Assembly: GCF_026340565.1 (NCBI RefSeq)
Contig: NZ_JAPEPB010000001.1
Span: 7,786,001 to 7,850,000 of the forward strand
DNA: 64,000 nt
Direction of reading: 5' to 3'
From: Kitasatospora sp. NBC_01287
GTDB lineage: Bacteria > Actinomycetota > Actinomycetes > Streptomycetales > Streptomycetaceae
The notes under the pieces were generated by a model. That model worked only from the letters and a program-made list of their open reading frames with translations. It made no database searches and was not told the origin of the DNA. Both the position numbers and the translations under genes were made by a program. Shown one piece after another: positions 50,384 to 59,381 of the stretch. How positions within the stretch are numbered: position 1 is the stretch's first letter; each line of letters starts with the position of its first letter.

Positions 50384-51205
50384 TCAGGCCAGGTCGGCGG
50401 CCAGGGCCAGCGGCTGCCAGGCCGGCACCAGCCGCTCGGTGATCAGGGCGTCGGCCCAGGCGATCTGCGCGGCGCTCAGGTAGTCGCGGTGGCCGCCGAC
50501 CACCCCGCGCCTGGTCTTGAACGACTCCGGGTCGTCCGGGCGTCCCGGGCGCAGCCGCTCCGAGCGGAACGCGTCCGCGAGCTCCATCCCCCGCATCCGG
50601 CCGAAGCCGCCGAACTCCACGGCCTCGCGCAGCGTGCCCGCACCGGGCGCCGGCAGACCGCAGAACTCGAGCACCCGGGCCAGCTCTCCGGCGGTGTCGG
50701 CGCCCAGCCGCTCGTAGGAGGTGAGCAGGAACCCGTCCGGCACGGCGCGCGCCGCGTGCCAGATGTTCCAGAACTCCACGCAGGTGCGCAGGCTGCCCCG
50801 GCGCTCCGTCAGGAACGCGCCCAACTCGCCAGGGTACGGGTCGCCAGGGCGCCGGCTGCGCTGGAAGTACTGCGAGACGATGGTGTCCCGCAGGTCCCGG
50901 GTGAGGAAGACCACCTTGCGGTCGTGGTACCAGCCCTTGTCGCCGGAGAGCTCCTCCGGGGTACGCCAGGCGACCCGGTCGTCGTGCCAGAAGATGATCC
51001 GCGGCACGCGCGGCTCGACCTCGGAGAACGCGGGCAGCCGCAGGTCCGCGCAGAGCTCCATCGGCAGTCCCCAGTGGGCCGAGATGGCCTTCGCCATCAT
51101 GACGCGCAGCCAGGTGCGCCCGCATTTGGGGAAGGAGATGACCACGACCTCCGCGTCGTCCGCGTCGTCCACGGCGCTGTGTCCCGGCCGGCTGGGGTTC
51201 GTCAT
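50384..51205 (-). CDS. sulfotransferase
   Basis: A 273-aa PAPS-dependent sulfotransferase: 5'-phosphosulfate loop VISFPKCGRTWLR (about 21-33) and 3'-phosphate motif VVFLTRDLRDTIVSQYF. ATG at 51205. Convergent with the ABC exporter gene (32-bp gap). It could decorate the locus product or a carbohydrate; the arylsulfatase at 59382 acts in the opposite sense. Confidence 0.88.
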   Translation of the reverse strand: MTNPSRPGHSAVDDADDAEVVVISFPKCGRTWLRVMMAKAISAHWGLPMELCADLRLPAFSEVEPRVPRIIFWHDDRVAWRTPEELSGDKGWYHDRKVVFLTRDLRDTIVSQYFQRSRRPGDPYPGELGAFLTERRGSLRTCVEFWNIWHAARAVPDGFLLTSYERLGADTAGELARVLEFCGLPAPGAGTLREAVEFGGFGRMRGMELADAFRSERLRPGRPDDPESFKTRRGVVGGHRDYLSAAQIAWADALITERLVPAWQPLALAADLA

Positions 51206-51332
51206 GCCCGCCAGTCTGGGCGGCCGCCGAGCACCGGGCAACGGCGCACGGCGGCCGCCCGGGGACGCACCGGGCGTGCCGCGTGCGCCCCCGCCTGGAC
51301 CCGGGTCCTGACCTCGGCGGTCCGGACAGCTC

Positions 51333-51833
51333 CTAGTCGCGCTGGTCGCGGCCCGGCTCGTCGGCCGGCACGACGACGACCGGCAGGGTGGCGTGGTGCA
51401 CGACCTCGGTGCTGGTCGACCCGAGGGTGAGGCGTCCCCAGGCGCCCGACCCCCGGGAGCCGACCACCAGGAGCGCGGCGTCCCGGCTCGCCTCCAGCAG
51501 CACCTGGGCCGGCCGTCCCGGCTCGCAGACGACCTCCACGGGCACCTCGGGCGCGCCCAGTTCCCGCCGCAGCTCCTCGACGGAGTCGCCCACCGCCTGG
51601 AGCACCAGATCGCGCTGCTGCGGCATCGGCTGGCCGCCGGGGCCCGCCATGGCCGTGCGCTCGAAGCCGGAGTGCAGGGTGGGGGTGTACTCGTACGCGC
51701 AGACGGCCCGCAGCGCGGCGCCGCGCAGTCGCGCCTCGGCGAGCGCGAAGAGCACCGCCTGCCGGGCCGGAGCCGAACCGTCGGTGCCGACCACGATCGG
51801 CGGGACCTGGCGGGGAGCGGGAGCGTCGGTCAT
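51333..51833 (-). CDS. universal stress protein (UspA)
   Basis: A 166-aa protein. The start IVVGTDGSAPARQAVLFA and the ATP-binding GSRGSGAWGRLTLGSTSTEV define the family. A cytoplasmic stress-response protein, not obviously linked to its neighbours. Confidence 0.92.
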   Translation of the reverse strand: MTDAPAPRQVPPIVVGTDGSAPARQAVLFALAEARLRGAALRAVCAYEYTPTLHSGFERTAMAGPGGQPMPQQRDLVLQAVGDSVEELRRELGAPEVPVEVVCEPGRPAQVLLEASRDAALLVVGSRGSGAWGRLTLGSTSTEVVHHATLPVVVVPADEPGRDQRD

Positions 51834-51850
51834 GGGGCACCTCCGGGGCT

Positions 51851-51915
51851 GGACGAGCGGGCGGTACGAGCGGGTTGGACGAGCGGGTTGGACGAGCGGG
51901 GCGGTACGAGCCGGC
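51851..51915. repeat. 13-bp tandem repeat upstream of universal stress gene
   Basis: Five units ggacgagcgggtt/gtacgagcgggtt with a strict 13-bp period, in the spacer between the flavoprotein stop and the stress protein start. Confidence 0.85.
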
Positions 51916-51918
51916 CGG

Positions 51919-52932
51919 TCAGCCGAGTTGGTTGACCAGCGCGGCGAAGACGGCGGGCGCGCGGGTGGCCAGCGGGACGATCCCGGGCGCCAGCAGCGGG
52001 CGGGCGCGGATCCGCACCAGCGCCTCGGTGAGCAGCCGGTGGCGCCAGGAGGCCTGCCGCCAGGCCGCCTCGTACTGGCGCGGCCGGTCCGCGCGCACGC
52101 AGCGCACCAGGTGGGCCGCGCCGGCCAGGGCGAGGGAGAGGCCCTCCCCGGTGAGCGCGTCGATGTAGCCGGCCGCGTCGCCGACCAGCAGGACCCGCCC
52201 GGCCACCCGGCTGCGGACCCGGCGGCGCATCGGCCCGGCGCCGCGCACCGCGGAGCCGGCCCGCGCGGGCAGCAGCCGGGCGAGGGCGGGGAACGCGGTG
52301 AGCAGCTCGTCGAAGGGCGCCCGCTCGGTGGTCAGCACGGCCACGCCGATCAACTCCGGGCCCAGCGGCGTCACGTACGCCTCGCTGCGCGCGGACCAGT
52401 GCACCTCGACGCAGTCCGTCCAGGGCGCCACCGCGAAGTGGCGCCGCAGCCCGTGCCGGGGCGGCCGCGGGTCGGGGAGCTCCAGGCCGAGCTGCCGCCT
52501 GATGGGGGAGTGCAGGCCGTCGGCGGCTGCGAGGTAGCGGGCGGTGAGGCCGGCGGTGGTGACGCCGTGGGCGTCCTGGTGGACGGGGCCGGCCTTCAAG
52601 GGCAGGACCGGCACGCCGAGTTCCGCCGCCCGCCGGGAGAGCGCCGCGTGCAGCACGGTCCGCCGCACGCCCAGGCCCGCGCCGTGCCGGAACCGGCCCT
52701 CGGCGAGCCGGTGGGCGTCCAGGTAGCGGATGCCGTGCAGCGGCTGCCCGGCGGTGGTGACGCCCAGTTCGGCCAGCGCGCGCACGCCCCCGGGCAGCAG
52801 GCCCTCGCCGCAGGCCTTGTCGATCGGGGCAGGTCGCGGCTCCAGGACCACCGCCTGAAGGCCGGCCTCGGCGGCGTGGATCGCGGTGGCCAGGCCGGCG
52901 GGGCCGCCGCCGGCGATCAGCAGGTCGATCAC
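51919..52932 (-). CDS. FAD-dependent oxidoreductase (SrsC/geranylgeranyl reductase type)
   Basis: A 337-aa flavoprotein: GGGPAGLATAIHAAEAGL (FAD), DKACGEGLLPGGV and GRVLLVGDAAGYIDALTGEG. In S. griseus the srsABC operon pairs such a hydroxylase with a type III PKS and methyltransferase to make alkylresorcinol-derived quinones. The GTG start overlaps the methyltransferase stop (GTGA). Confidence 0.88.
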   Translation of the reverse strand: MIDLLIAGGGPAGLATAIHAAEAGLQAVVLEPRPAPIDKACGEGLLPGGVRALAELGVTTAGQPLHGIRYLDAHRLAEGRFRHGAGLGVRRTVLHAALSRRAAELGVPVLPLKAGPVHQDAHGVTTAGLTARYLAAADGLHSPIRRQLGLELPDPRPPRHGLRRHFAVAPWTDCVEVHWSARSEAYVTPLGPELIGVAVLTTERAPFDELLTAFPALARLLPARAGSAVRGAGPMRRRVRSRVAGRVLLVGDAAGYIDALTGEGLSLALAGAAHLVRCVRADRPRQYEAAWRQASWRHRLLTEALVRIRARPLLAPGIVPLATRAPAVFAALVNQLG

Positions 52933-53450
52933 GCCGGTACCGGGACGCAGCGGGTCAGCGCGGCGTTCTCGCAGCGCAGCCGGGTGGCGAGCAGCGGCAG
53001 GTCGAGCAGGGTGAAGGCGGTCGCGGTGAGCCAGGCGCTGTGGACCAGCGGCAGCGCGGCCCCTTCGAGGACGACGGCCAGGTAGTTGGGGTGGCTGAGC
53101 AGCCGGTACGGTCCCGCGGCGACCAGCGGCAGCCCCGGCACCACGATGACCCTGGTGTTCCAGCGCGTGCCCAGCGTGGCCACGCACCACCAGCGCAGGG
53201 CCTGGGCGGCGAGCGCGAGGGCGAGCATCGGCCAGCCGAGCGCGGGCAGGAACGGCCGGTCGGCGAGCCGGACCTCGGCCAGGCAGCCGACCAGCAGCCC
53301 GGTGTGCAGCAGGACCATCACGGGGTAGTGGCCGCGCCCGTACTCGACGCCGCCGAGCGCGCGGCTCCAGGCGGCGTTGCGGCGCGCGACGAGGAGTTCG
53401 GCCAGGCGCTCGGCGGCCACCAGCAGGATCAGCAGGGTGTAGGGGGGCAT
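52929..53450 (-). CDS. isoprenylcysteine-methyltransferase-family protein (SrsB-like)
   Basis: A 173-aa membrane methyltransferase with several helices and the family motif GPYRLLSHPNYLAVVLEG. In the srs pathway it methylates the phenolic lipid. Coupled to both neighbours. Confidence 0.88.
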   Translation of the reverse strand: MPPYTLLILLVAAERLAELLVARRNAAWSRALGGVEYGRGHYPVMVLLHTGLLVGCLAEVRLADRPFLPALGWPMLALALAAQALRWWCVATLGTRWNTRVIVVPGLPLVAAGPYRLLSHPNYLAVVLEGAALPLVHSAWLTATAFTLLDLPLLATRLRCENAALTRCVPVPA

Positions 53451-53456
53451 CCGGGC

Positions 53457-54521
53457 CTACCAGCGCAGCAGGACGAGTTCGGAGCAGAAGCCCGGCCCCA
53501 TCGCGAGCAGCAGGCCGGGGGAGCCGGGCGGCGGCGGGCGCAGCGCGAGGGTGTCGCGCAGGATGTGCAGCACCGAGGCCGAGGAGAGGTTGCCGACCTC
53601 GGCCAGCGAACGCCGGGTCAGCTCCAGCGCCGAGCCGTCCAGGCCGAGCGCCTCGCTCAGCGCGGTCAGCACCTTGGGGCCGCCCGGGTGGGCGACCCAG
53701 CCGGTGATGTCCGGTGCCTTGAGGTCGTGCTCGGCCAGGAACGCGCCGACCTCCTCGCCGACGTGCAGGCGCACCAGCTCGGGCAGTTCCGCGCCGAGCA
53801 CGATGGTGAAGCCGGTGTCGCCGATGTCCCAGCCGAGCGCCCGCTCGGTGCCGGGGTACAGCCGGCTGCGGGTGGCCACCACCTGGGGCCCGGTGGACTC
53901 CGCGTGCCGCGGGTGCTCGCGCCCGACCGCCACCAGCGCGGCGGCGCCGTCGCCGAAGAGCGCGCCGGCCAGCAGGTTGGGGGTGGAGGTGTCGGCGCGC
54001 TGCAGGGTGAGCGAGCACAGCTCGACCGAGAGCAGCACGGCGACCTGGCCCGGGTGGCCCACCAGGTAGTCGTGCACCCGGGCCAGGCCCGCGGCGCCGC
54101 CCACGCAGCCCAGGCCGAAGACCGGCACCCGCTTCACGTCGGGGCGCAGCCCCACGCGTCCGGCCAGCCGGGCTTCCAGGGAGGGCGCGGCGATGCCCGT
54201 CACGGAGGTGGAGATCACCAGGTCGACGTCCTCGGGCGCCAGCGAGGCCGCGGCCAGCGCGCCGGTCAGGGCCTGCTCGGCCAGGTCGAGGCCGGCTTCG
54301 ATGAAGTGGTCGTTGGCCTGGCCGAAGCCGCTCAGCGCCGGGTAGCGCTCCAACGGGAGGACCAGGTGGCGGGCGCGCACGCCGGCGGTGGCGTGCAGCC
54401 GCTCCAGGACGCCGGCCTCCCCCTCCCCGGGGCGGCACATCGCGGCGAGCGCCGCGGTGATCTCGCCCTGCTCGTAGCGGTGCGGCGGGAGCACCCCGTG
54501 GACGCCGGCGATTCTTGTCAT
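53457..54521 (-). CDS. type III polyketide synthase (alkylresorcinol type)
   Basis: A 354-aa chalcone-synthase-fold enzyme with the triad Cys139 (VFGLGCVGG), His278 (GWVAHPGG) and Asn311 (VGNLSS), and the C-terminal GPGFCSELVLLRW. It would extend a fatty acyl starter to an alkylresorcinol or pyrone. Followed by methyltransferase and flavoprotein genes as in srsABC. ATG at 54521. Confidence 0.93.
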   Translation of the reverse strand: MTRIAGVHGVLPPHRYEQGEITAALAAMCRPGEGEAGVLERLHATAGVRARHLVLPLERYPALSGFGQANDHFIEAGLDLAEQALTGALAAASLAPEDVDLVISTSVTGIAAPSLEARLAGRVGLRPDVKRVPVFGLGCVGGAAGLARVHDYLVGHPGQVAVLLSVELCSLTLQRADTSTPNLLAGALFGDGAAALVAVGREHPRHAESTGPQVVATRSRLYPGTERALGWDIGDTGFTIVLGAELPELVRLHVGEEVGAFLAEHDLKAPDITGWVAHPGGPKVLTALSEALGLDGSALELTRRSLAEVGNLSSASVLHILRDTLALRPPPPGSPGLLLAMGPGFCSELVLLRW

Positions 54522-54618
54522 GGCGGTCAGAATAGGCGGAATCTGACTGTTCATCAGGAAATGGGCAATGCTCGGCATTTCGCACGTTCCGCACGCTTCG
54601 CCCGGTCTACGATCAGAC

Positions 54619-55503
54619 GTGCCCATCGCCGAAGCCCAGCGCGGTGCCGCGGCCGCCGAGGCGCTGCCCGGCCCGCTTCGGCGGGTGCGCGCGCTGTTGG
54701 CGGCCGCGCACCCCGCCCCCGCGTTCGCCGTCACCGCCGTGATCACCGCGCTGGCGGCCGGCGCCGGCCGGGGAGCGGCGGGCAGCGCGCTGGTGGCGGC
54801 GGCGGTGCTCGCCGGGCAGCTCTCGGTGGGCTGGAGCAACGACCGCCTCGACCTGCGGCGCGACCTCGCCACCGGGCGCGCGGACAAGCCGCTGGTCGCG
54901 GGCACGGTGGGCGCCCGCGCGGTGGGCACGGCCGCCGGGTGCGCGCTGCTGCTCTGCGTCCCGCTGTCGCTGGCGAGCGGTCTCGCGGCCGGCGCGGCTC
55001 ATCTGGCCGGGGTGGTCGCGGCCTGGGCCTACAACCTCGGCGCCAAGCGCACGGTGCTCTCCTGGCTGCCCTATGCCGTGGCCTTCGGGCTGCTGCCCGC
55101 CTTCGTCACGCTCGCGCTGCCGGGGCACCCCTGGCCGGCCGGCTGGGCGGTGGCCGCGGGGGCGCTGCTGGGCGCGGCCGCCCACGCCACCAATGTGCTG
55201 CCCGACCTCGACGGCGACCTGGCGACGGGCGTGCGCGGCCTGCCGCAGCGCCTGGGCCCGCGCCGCGCGCGACTGCTGGCCGCCGCGCTGCTGCTCGCCG
55301 GGGCGGCGGTGCTGGTGCTGGGGCCGGGCGGACGGGTCGGCGGCGCGGGTCTGGCCTCGCTCGCCGCCACCGGCCTGCTGGCGTGCTGCGTCGCGCTGCC
55401 GCCGCGTGCGGGGCCGGGTAGCCGGCTGCCGTTCCTGGCCACCCTCGCGCTGGTCGGCCTGGACGTCGCGCTCCTGCTGCTGCGCGGCGCCGCGCTCACC
55501 TGA
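54619..55503 (+). CDS. UbiA-family prenyltransferase
   Basis: A 294-aa membrane protein with NDRLDLRRD (first Asp motif) and DLDGDL (second). It divergently shares a promoter region with the type III PKS, so it may prenylate the phenolic product. GTG start. Confidence 0.87.
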   Translation: MPIAEAQRGAAAAEALPGPLRRVRALLAAAHPAPAFAVTAVITALAAGAGRGAAGSALVAAAVLAGQLSVGWSNDRLDLRRDLATGRADKPLVAGTVGARAVGTAAGCALLLCVPLSLASGLAAGAAHLAGVVAAWAYNLGAKRTVLSWLPYAVAFGLLPAFVTLALPGHPWPAGWAVAAGALLGAAAHATNVLPDLDGDLATGVRGLPQRLGPRRARLLAAALLLAGAAVLVLGPGGRVGGAGLASLAATGLLACCVALPPRAGPGSRLPFLATLALVGLDVALLLLRGAALT

Positions 55504-55563
55504 GGGGGCGGTGGCGCGCGGGGCGGGGGTGCGCTCGGGGCGCGACGGCCGGCGGGTCCGGTC

Positions 55564-55833
55564 TCAGCCGCAGTGCCGCAGGATCCACCGGGTGCCGCGC
55601 TCGGCGCCGGTGCAGCGGCGGCGCAGGTGCCGGGTCGGCCCGTGCGAGGGGTCCTCGGGCGGCGAGCCGGCCGCCGCCTCGGTCAGCTCCCGGGCCCGGT
55701 ACTTGAGGTCGAGCAGCAGGGCCGGGTCGGGATCGGGGGCCGCCCGCAGCCGGTCGTAGGCCGCCGCCAGGGCCGCCAGCGCGGGGGCCAGGTGGGGCGG
55801 CGTCCGCTGCGGGTGGGGAAGAAGCGTTGCCAT
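55564..55833 (-). CDS. 89-aa hypothetical protein
   Basis: Helical N-terminal part (LAALAAAYDRLRAAPD) and an Arg/Cys-rich C-terminus (RHLRRRCTGAERGTRWILRH). No family recognised. Confidence 0.55.
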   Translation of the reverse strand: MATLLPHPQRTPPHLAPALAALAAAYDRLRAAPDPDPALLLDLKYRARELTEAAAGSPPEDPSHGPTRHLRRRCTGAERGTRWILRHCG

Positions 55834-55867
55834 GTTCCCTGCTCCTCTTGTCCTCTTGTCTCCTGTG

Positions 55868-55918
55868 CTTCGTGCTACTTCGTGGTGCTTCGTGGTGCTT
55901 CATGGTGCTTCGGTGGTG
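55868..55918. repeat. 10-bp tandem repeat (cttcgtggtg)
   Basis: Five units with a 10-bp period in the spacer between two small leftward genes. Confidence 0.8.
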
Positions 55919-55924
55919 CCCCGC

Positions 55925-56122
55925 TCAGTCGGGCAGCTGCCGCAGCTCCAGCACCCGCAGGCCCAGTGACTGGAAGCGCAGCAGCACGCCGTCCAACTGG
56001 GCCTCGTCGGTCACCGGCCCGAAGAAGACGGTCTGGTCGGGGACCGGGCTGCGGTCGAACTCGGGGAAGGCCTCGGCGAGCGTCTCCGAGACGATGCCGA
56101 CGACGCGGAATTCGTAGCGCAT
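55925..56122 (-). CDS. 65-aa hypothetical protein
   Basis: MRYEFRVVGIVSETLAEAFP through GPVTDEAQLDGVLLRFQSL: a compact alpha/beta ACT-like pattern. ATG at 56122 was chosen as the start of the conserved-looking part. It follows the MalT-like regulator on the same strand. Confidence 0.6.
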   Translation of the reverse strand: MRYEFRVVGIVSETLAEAFPEFDRSPVPDQTVFFGPVTDEAQLDGVLLRFQSLGLRVLELRQLPD

Positions 56123-56200
56123 ACGAGCACTTCCCTCGACAGCGAGGAGCGAAGCGAGGACCGAGGACCGAGGAGCGGGGCAGGGCGCTCGGTGCGCCGG

Positions 56201-56240
56201 CGTTCCTCCACCGTCCATGGCGTTCCTCTGCCGTCCATGG
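56201..56240. repeat. 20-bp direct repeat (two copies)
   Basis: cgttcctccaccgtccatgg and a copy with two changes, end to end, in the spacer before the small gene. Confidence 0.75.
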
Positions 56241-56297
56241 TGCGCCCCGACCACCGGGCGCGGCATCGCCCGGTACGGACGAGCCGCCTGGGCGCCC

Positions 56298-59162
56298 TCA
56301 CAGCAGCCCCAGGTCCTGGGCCCGGCGCACCGCCTCGCTGCGCCGGGTCACCGAGAGCTTGCGGTGGATGCTGCGCAGGTGGGTCTTGACCGTGTTGGCG
56401 GAGACGTAGAGCGCGGCCGCGATCTCCTCGGTGGAGAGCAGCAGCGCGGCCTGGCGCAGCACCTCGGTCTCCCGCTCGCTCAGCGGCTCCGCCACCGGGG
56501 GCGCGGCGCCGCCGCCCGGGCTCGGGCGGCCCCAGCCGGGTGCGGGCAGCCAGCCGTGCGCCCGGGCCAGTTGGGGGTCCTGGCGGAGCAGCCGGCGCAC
56601 CCAGGGGCCGCTCTCGGCGAAGATCCGCCGCAGCTGCTGGGGCCGCGCGAGCGCGAGTGCCTCGCGCAGCAGGCGGTGCGCCTGCTCGGTGGCACCCGTC
56701 GCGGCGGCGGCCTGCGCCTGGAGCAGGCAGGCCTGCGCCCTGCTGGTCGCGGTGGCCGAGGGTTCGGCGGCCAGGCCGGCCAGCGCCGCCGCCGCCTCCT
56801 CGCGCCGCCCGGCCGCCAGCAGGGCGCGGGCCAGGGCCACCCGGTGCTCGGGCCGGTCGGACACCACGGCGTCGAGCCCGTCGAGCCCGTCGAGCCTGTT
56901 GGGCCTGTCGGGCCCGTCGAGCACGGCGAGCGCGCGCCGCGGGTCGCCGTGCGCCAGGTGCGCGCCCGACTCGGCGATGGCCAGCTCGTCCACGCTCCAC
57001 CCGCTCAATCGCGCCGGCGCGCCGGTCCCGTCCGTCCCGTCCGTCCCGTCCGTCCCGTCCGTCCCGTCCGCCGTCTCAGGGCCGGCGGTGCCGGCGGTGC
57101 GGACCGCGCGCACCGCGCCCAGCGCGGCCGCCCAGTCGCCCTCGGCCGTGGCCAGGCGGCAGGCTATGACGGCGGCCGCCACCTCGGCGGCGGGCTCCGG
57201 CGGCGGCCCGCCGGGGCCGGCGGTGGCCAGGGCGAGCTGGGCGCGGGCGGTGCGCAGGTCGTCGTGCTCGGCCGCCACGCCGGCCAGCACCAGGTGGTCC
57301 ACCCCGGCCCGGCCCCCCGGCGGTATCGCGGCCCGCTCGGCCGCGGCCAGCGCCGCCCGCGCGTGCTCCGCGGCCTGCCGCAGCCGCCCGCGCAGCAGCT
57401 CCACCAGGGCGAGCGAGCCCAAGGCGTCGCAGAGCGGGTACTCCGTGCCCGGCGCCGCGCAGGCCTCGACGGCCTCGGTCAGCTCGGCGGCGGCGCGGGC
57501 GAGCCGGCCGGCGCCGAGCTCGGTGGCGCCCAGCGCGGCCGGCACCATCGCGCCGAGCTCGGGGTGCCGCGCGCGCAGCGCCGGCGGCAGTGCGCGCAGC
57601 AGCCGGCGGGCTTCGGCGGCCGCCGCGCGGGTGCCCGCCAGGTCGTGCCCCAGCCGCCCGCCGAGCACCCCCAGGAAGGCGCGGCTGAGCCGGCGCACCG
57701 GGTCGGCCGCCGTGCCATCCTCGGCCAACCGGGCATCCGCGTGCCGCAGCGCCGCCGCGCAGCCGTCGAGGTCCAGCTCGGCGAGGCGGCAGGCCGCCGC
57801 CACCAGGGCCGGGGCCGTGCCGTCCGGCTCGGGCGGCATGGCGGCGAAGGCGTGGCGCAACAGCTGGGTGTCCAGACCGGTGAAGAGCCGGCCGACGGCC
57901 AGGTCGTCGATCAGCAGCCCGGCCGCCAGCGGCCAGTCGGCGGCGGCAGCGGCCTGGGTGACGGCCTCGGTGAGCTGCCCGGCCCCGGCCAGCCAGCGCG
58001 CCGCCCGGCCGCGCAGCTCGCCCTCCAGGCCGGGGCAGCGGTGGCGCAGGTGCGCGCGCAGGACTTCGGCGAAGAGCGGGTGCAGCCGGTACCAGGCCGA
58101 GCCGCCGAGCTGTTCGAGGAACGCGTTGTCGCGGGCCAGCCGGGCCAGCGTCCAGGCGGCGTCCGCCCGGCCGGTCAACGCGTCGGCGAGCGCCGGGTGG
58201 ACGCGCTCGGCGACGCAGGCGCGCAGCAGCAGGTCCTGCGCGGCCGGTGGCTGCGCGGCCAGCACCTCGGTGAGCAGGTAGTCGGCGATCGTGGTGCGGT
58301 CGGCCGCGAACTCGCGCACGAACGCCTCGGGGTCGGCGGCCTCGCGCATCGCCGGCGCGCAGAGCCGCAGCCCGGCCGCCCAGCCCTCGGTGCGCTCCAG
58401 CAGCAGCCGCAGGCCGGCCGCCGAGAGCGCCAGGCCGTGGGCGCGCAGCAGCGGTTCGGCCTGCTCGGGGGTGAACCGCAGCTCCCTGGCGCGCAGTTCG
58501 ACGATCTGGCCGGCGGCCCGGTAGCGGTGCAGCGGCAGCAGCGGGTCCGTTCGTGCGGTGAGCACCAGGCGCAGGCCCCCGCCGGCGTGGTGGAGCACGA
58601 ACTCCAGGTCGTCGGCGATCCCGCGCGCGTACGCCGCGTCGATCCGGCCGACCCGGTCATTCCGGTTGATCTGGTCATTCCGGTTGATCTGGTCGATCCG
58701 GTCGATCTGGTCGAGCACCAGGGCGGTGCACTCCGGCGCCTCGGCCAGCCCAGCGGCCAGCCGGGTCAGCAGCGAGCGGTCCACTCCCTCGGCGCGGGTG
58801 GGCCGGCCCAGCCCGGGCGGCAGCTTCACCCCGTGCCGGTCGAGGGCCTCGATCAGGTAGGCCCAGAAGACCCCGGGCGCGTCGTCGGCCTCGACGGTCA
58901 GCCAGGCCGTCGCGCGCGGCGCCAGGCCCAGGCGCACCCAGTGCGCGGCGAGCACCGTCTTGCCCGCCCCGGCCGGGCCGCTGACCAGGGTGAGCGGCCC
59001 GCGCGCCCCGGCCGTCAGGCCGGCCAGCAGCGCGGGGCGGCGCACCAGCGGCTCGGGCGGCGCGGGGACGGCGAACCTGGCGGCCAGCAGCGGGTCGCCC
59101 GACGGCGCCGGCCGTCGGTGGTCCGGCGGGCCGGGCGGTGGGGGCGTCGCGTTGTTCCCCAT
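56298..59162 (-). CDS. MalT-like LAL/LuxR regulator
   Basis: A 954-aa regulator: Walker A VSGPAGAGKTVLAAHWVRLG (about 62-81), MalT-type ATPase with LRLVLTARTDPLLPLHRYRA, long TPR region, and C-terminal LuxR HTH (LSERETEVLRQAALLLSTEE, YVSANTVKTHLRSIHRKLSV). Low-complexity repeats DQINRNDQINRND and TDGTDGTDGTDG interrupt the middle. ATG at 59162 chosen; 59279 is an in-frame alternative. It is divergent from the arylsulfatase gene and may control it. Confidence 0.9.
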   Translation of the reverse strand: MGNNATPPPPGPPDHRRPAPSGDPLLAARFAVPAPPEPLVRRPALLAGLTAGARGPLTLVSGPAGAGKTVLAAHWVRLGLAPRATAWLTVEADDAPGVFWAYLIEALDRHGVKLPPGLGRPTRAEGVDRSLLTRLAAGLAEAPECTALVLDQIDRIDQINRNDQINRNDRVGRIDAAYARGIADDLEFVLHHAGGGLRLVLTARTDPLLPLHRYRAAGQIVELRARELRFTPEQAEPLLRAHGLALSAAGLRLLLERTEGWAAGLRLCAPAMREAADPEAFVREFAADRTTIADYLLTEVLAAQPPAAQDLLLRACVAERVHPALADALTGRADAAWTLARLARDNAFLEQLGGSAWYRLHPLFAEVLRAHLRHRCPGLEGELRGRAARWLAGAGQLTEAVTQAAAAADWPLAAGLLIDDLAVGRLFTGLDTQLLRHAFAAMPPEPDGTAPALVAAACRLAELDLDGCAAALRHADARLAEDGTAADPVRRLSRAFLGVLGGRLGHDLAGTRAAAAEARRLLRALPPALRARHPELGAMVPAALGATELGAGRLARAAAELTEAVEACAAPGTEYPLCDALGSLALVELLRGRLRQAAEHARAALAAAERAAIPPGGRAGVDHLVLAGVAAEHDDLRTARAQLALATAGPGGPPPEPAAEVAAAVIACRLATAEGDWAAALGAVRAVRTAGTAGPETADGTDGTDGTDGTDGTGAPARLSGWSVDELAIAESGAHLAHGDPRRALAVLDGPDRPNRLDGLDGLDAVVSDRPEHRVALARALLAAGRREEAAAALAGLAAEPSATATSRAQACLLQAQAAAATGATEQAHRLLREALALARPQQLRRIFAESGPWVRRLLRQDPQLARAHGWLPAPGWGRPSPGGGAAPPVAEPLSERETEVLRQAALLLSTEEIAAALYVSANTVKTHLRSIHRKLSVTRRSEAVRRAQDLGLL

Positions 59163-59381
59163 GGCGGTCACCGAGGTCCAGGTGGGGGTCGGGTCGCGCG
59201 GCATCCGGACGGGGTTCGGTGGGACGGGGTCCGCGACCGGTGCGCACCTCCTACTCAACCCCCGCGCACGGGTGATCACCAGTGCGGATCACCTGCCCCG
59301 GGTGATGCGGGTGCCGGTGCCGGGGCCGCAGGCTGGACACCGGGCCGGCTCCGTGGCCGGACCACCCGTGAGGAGAGCGCC

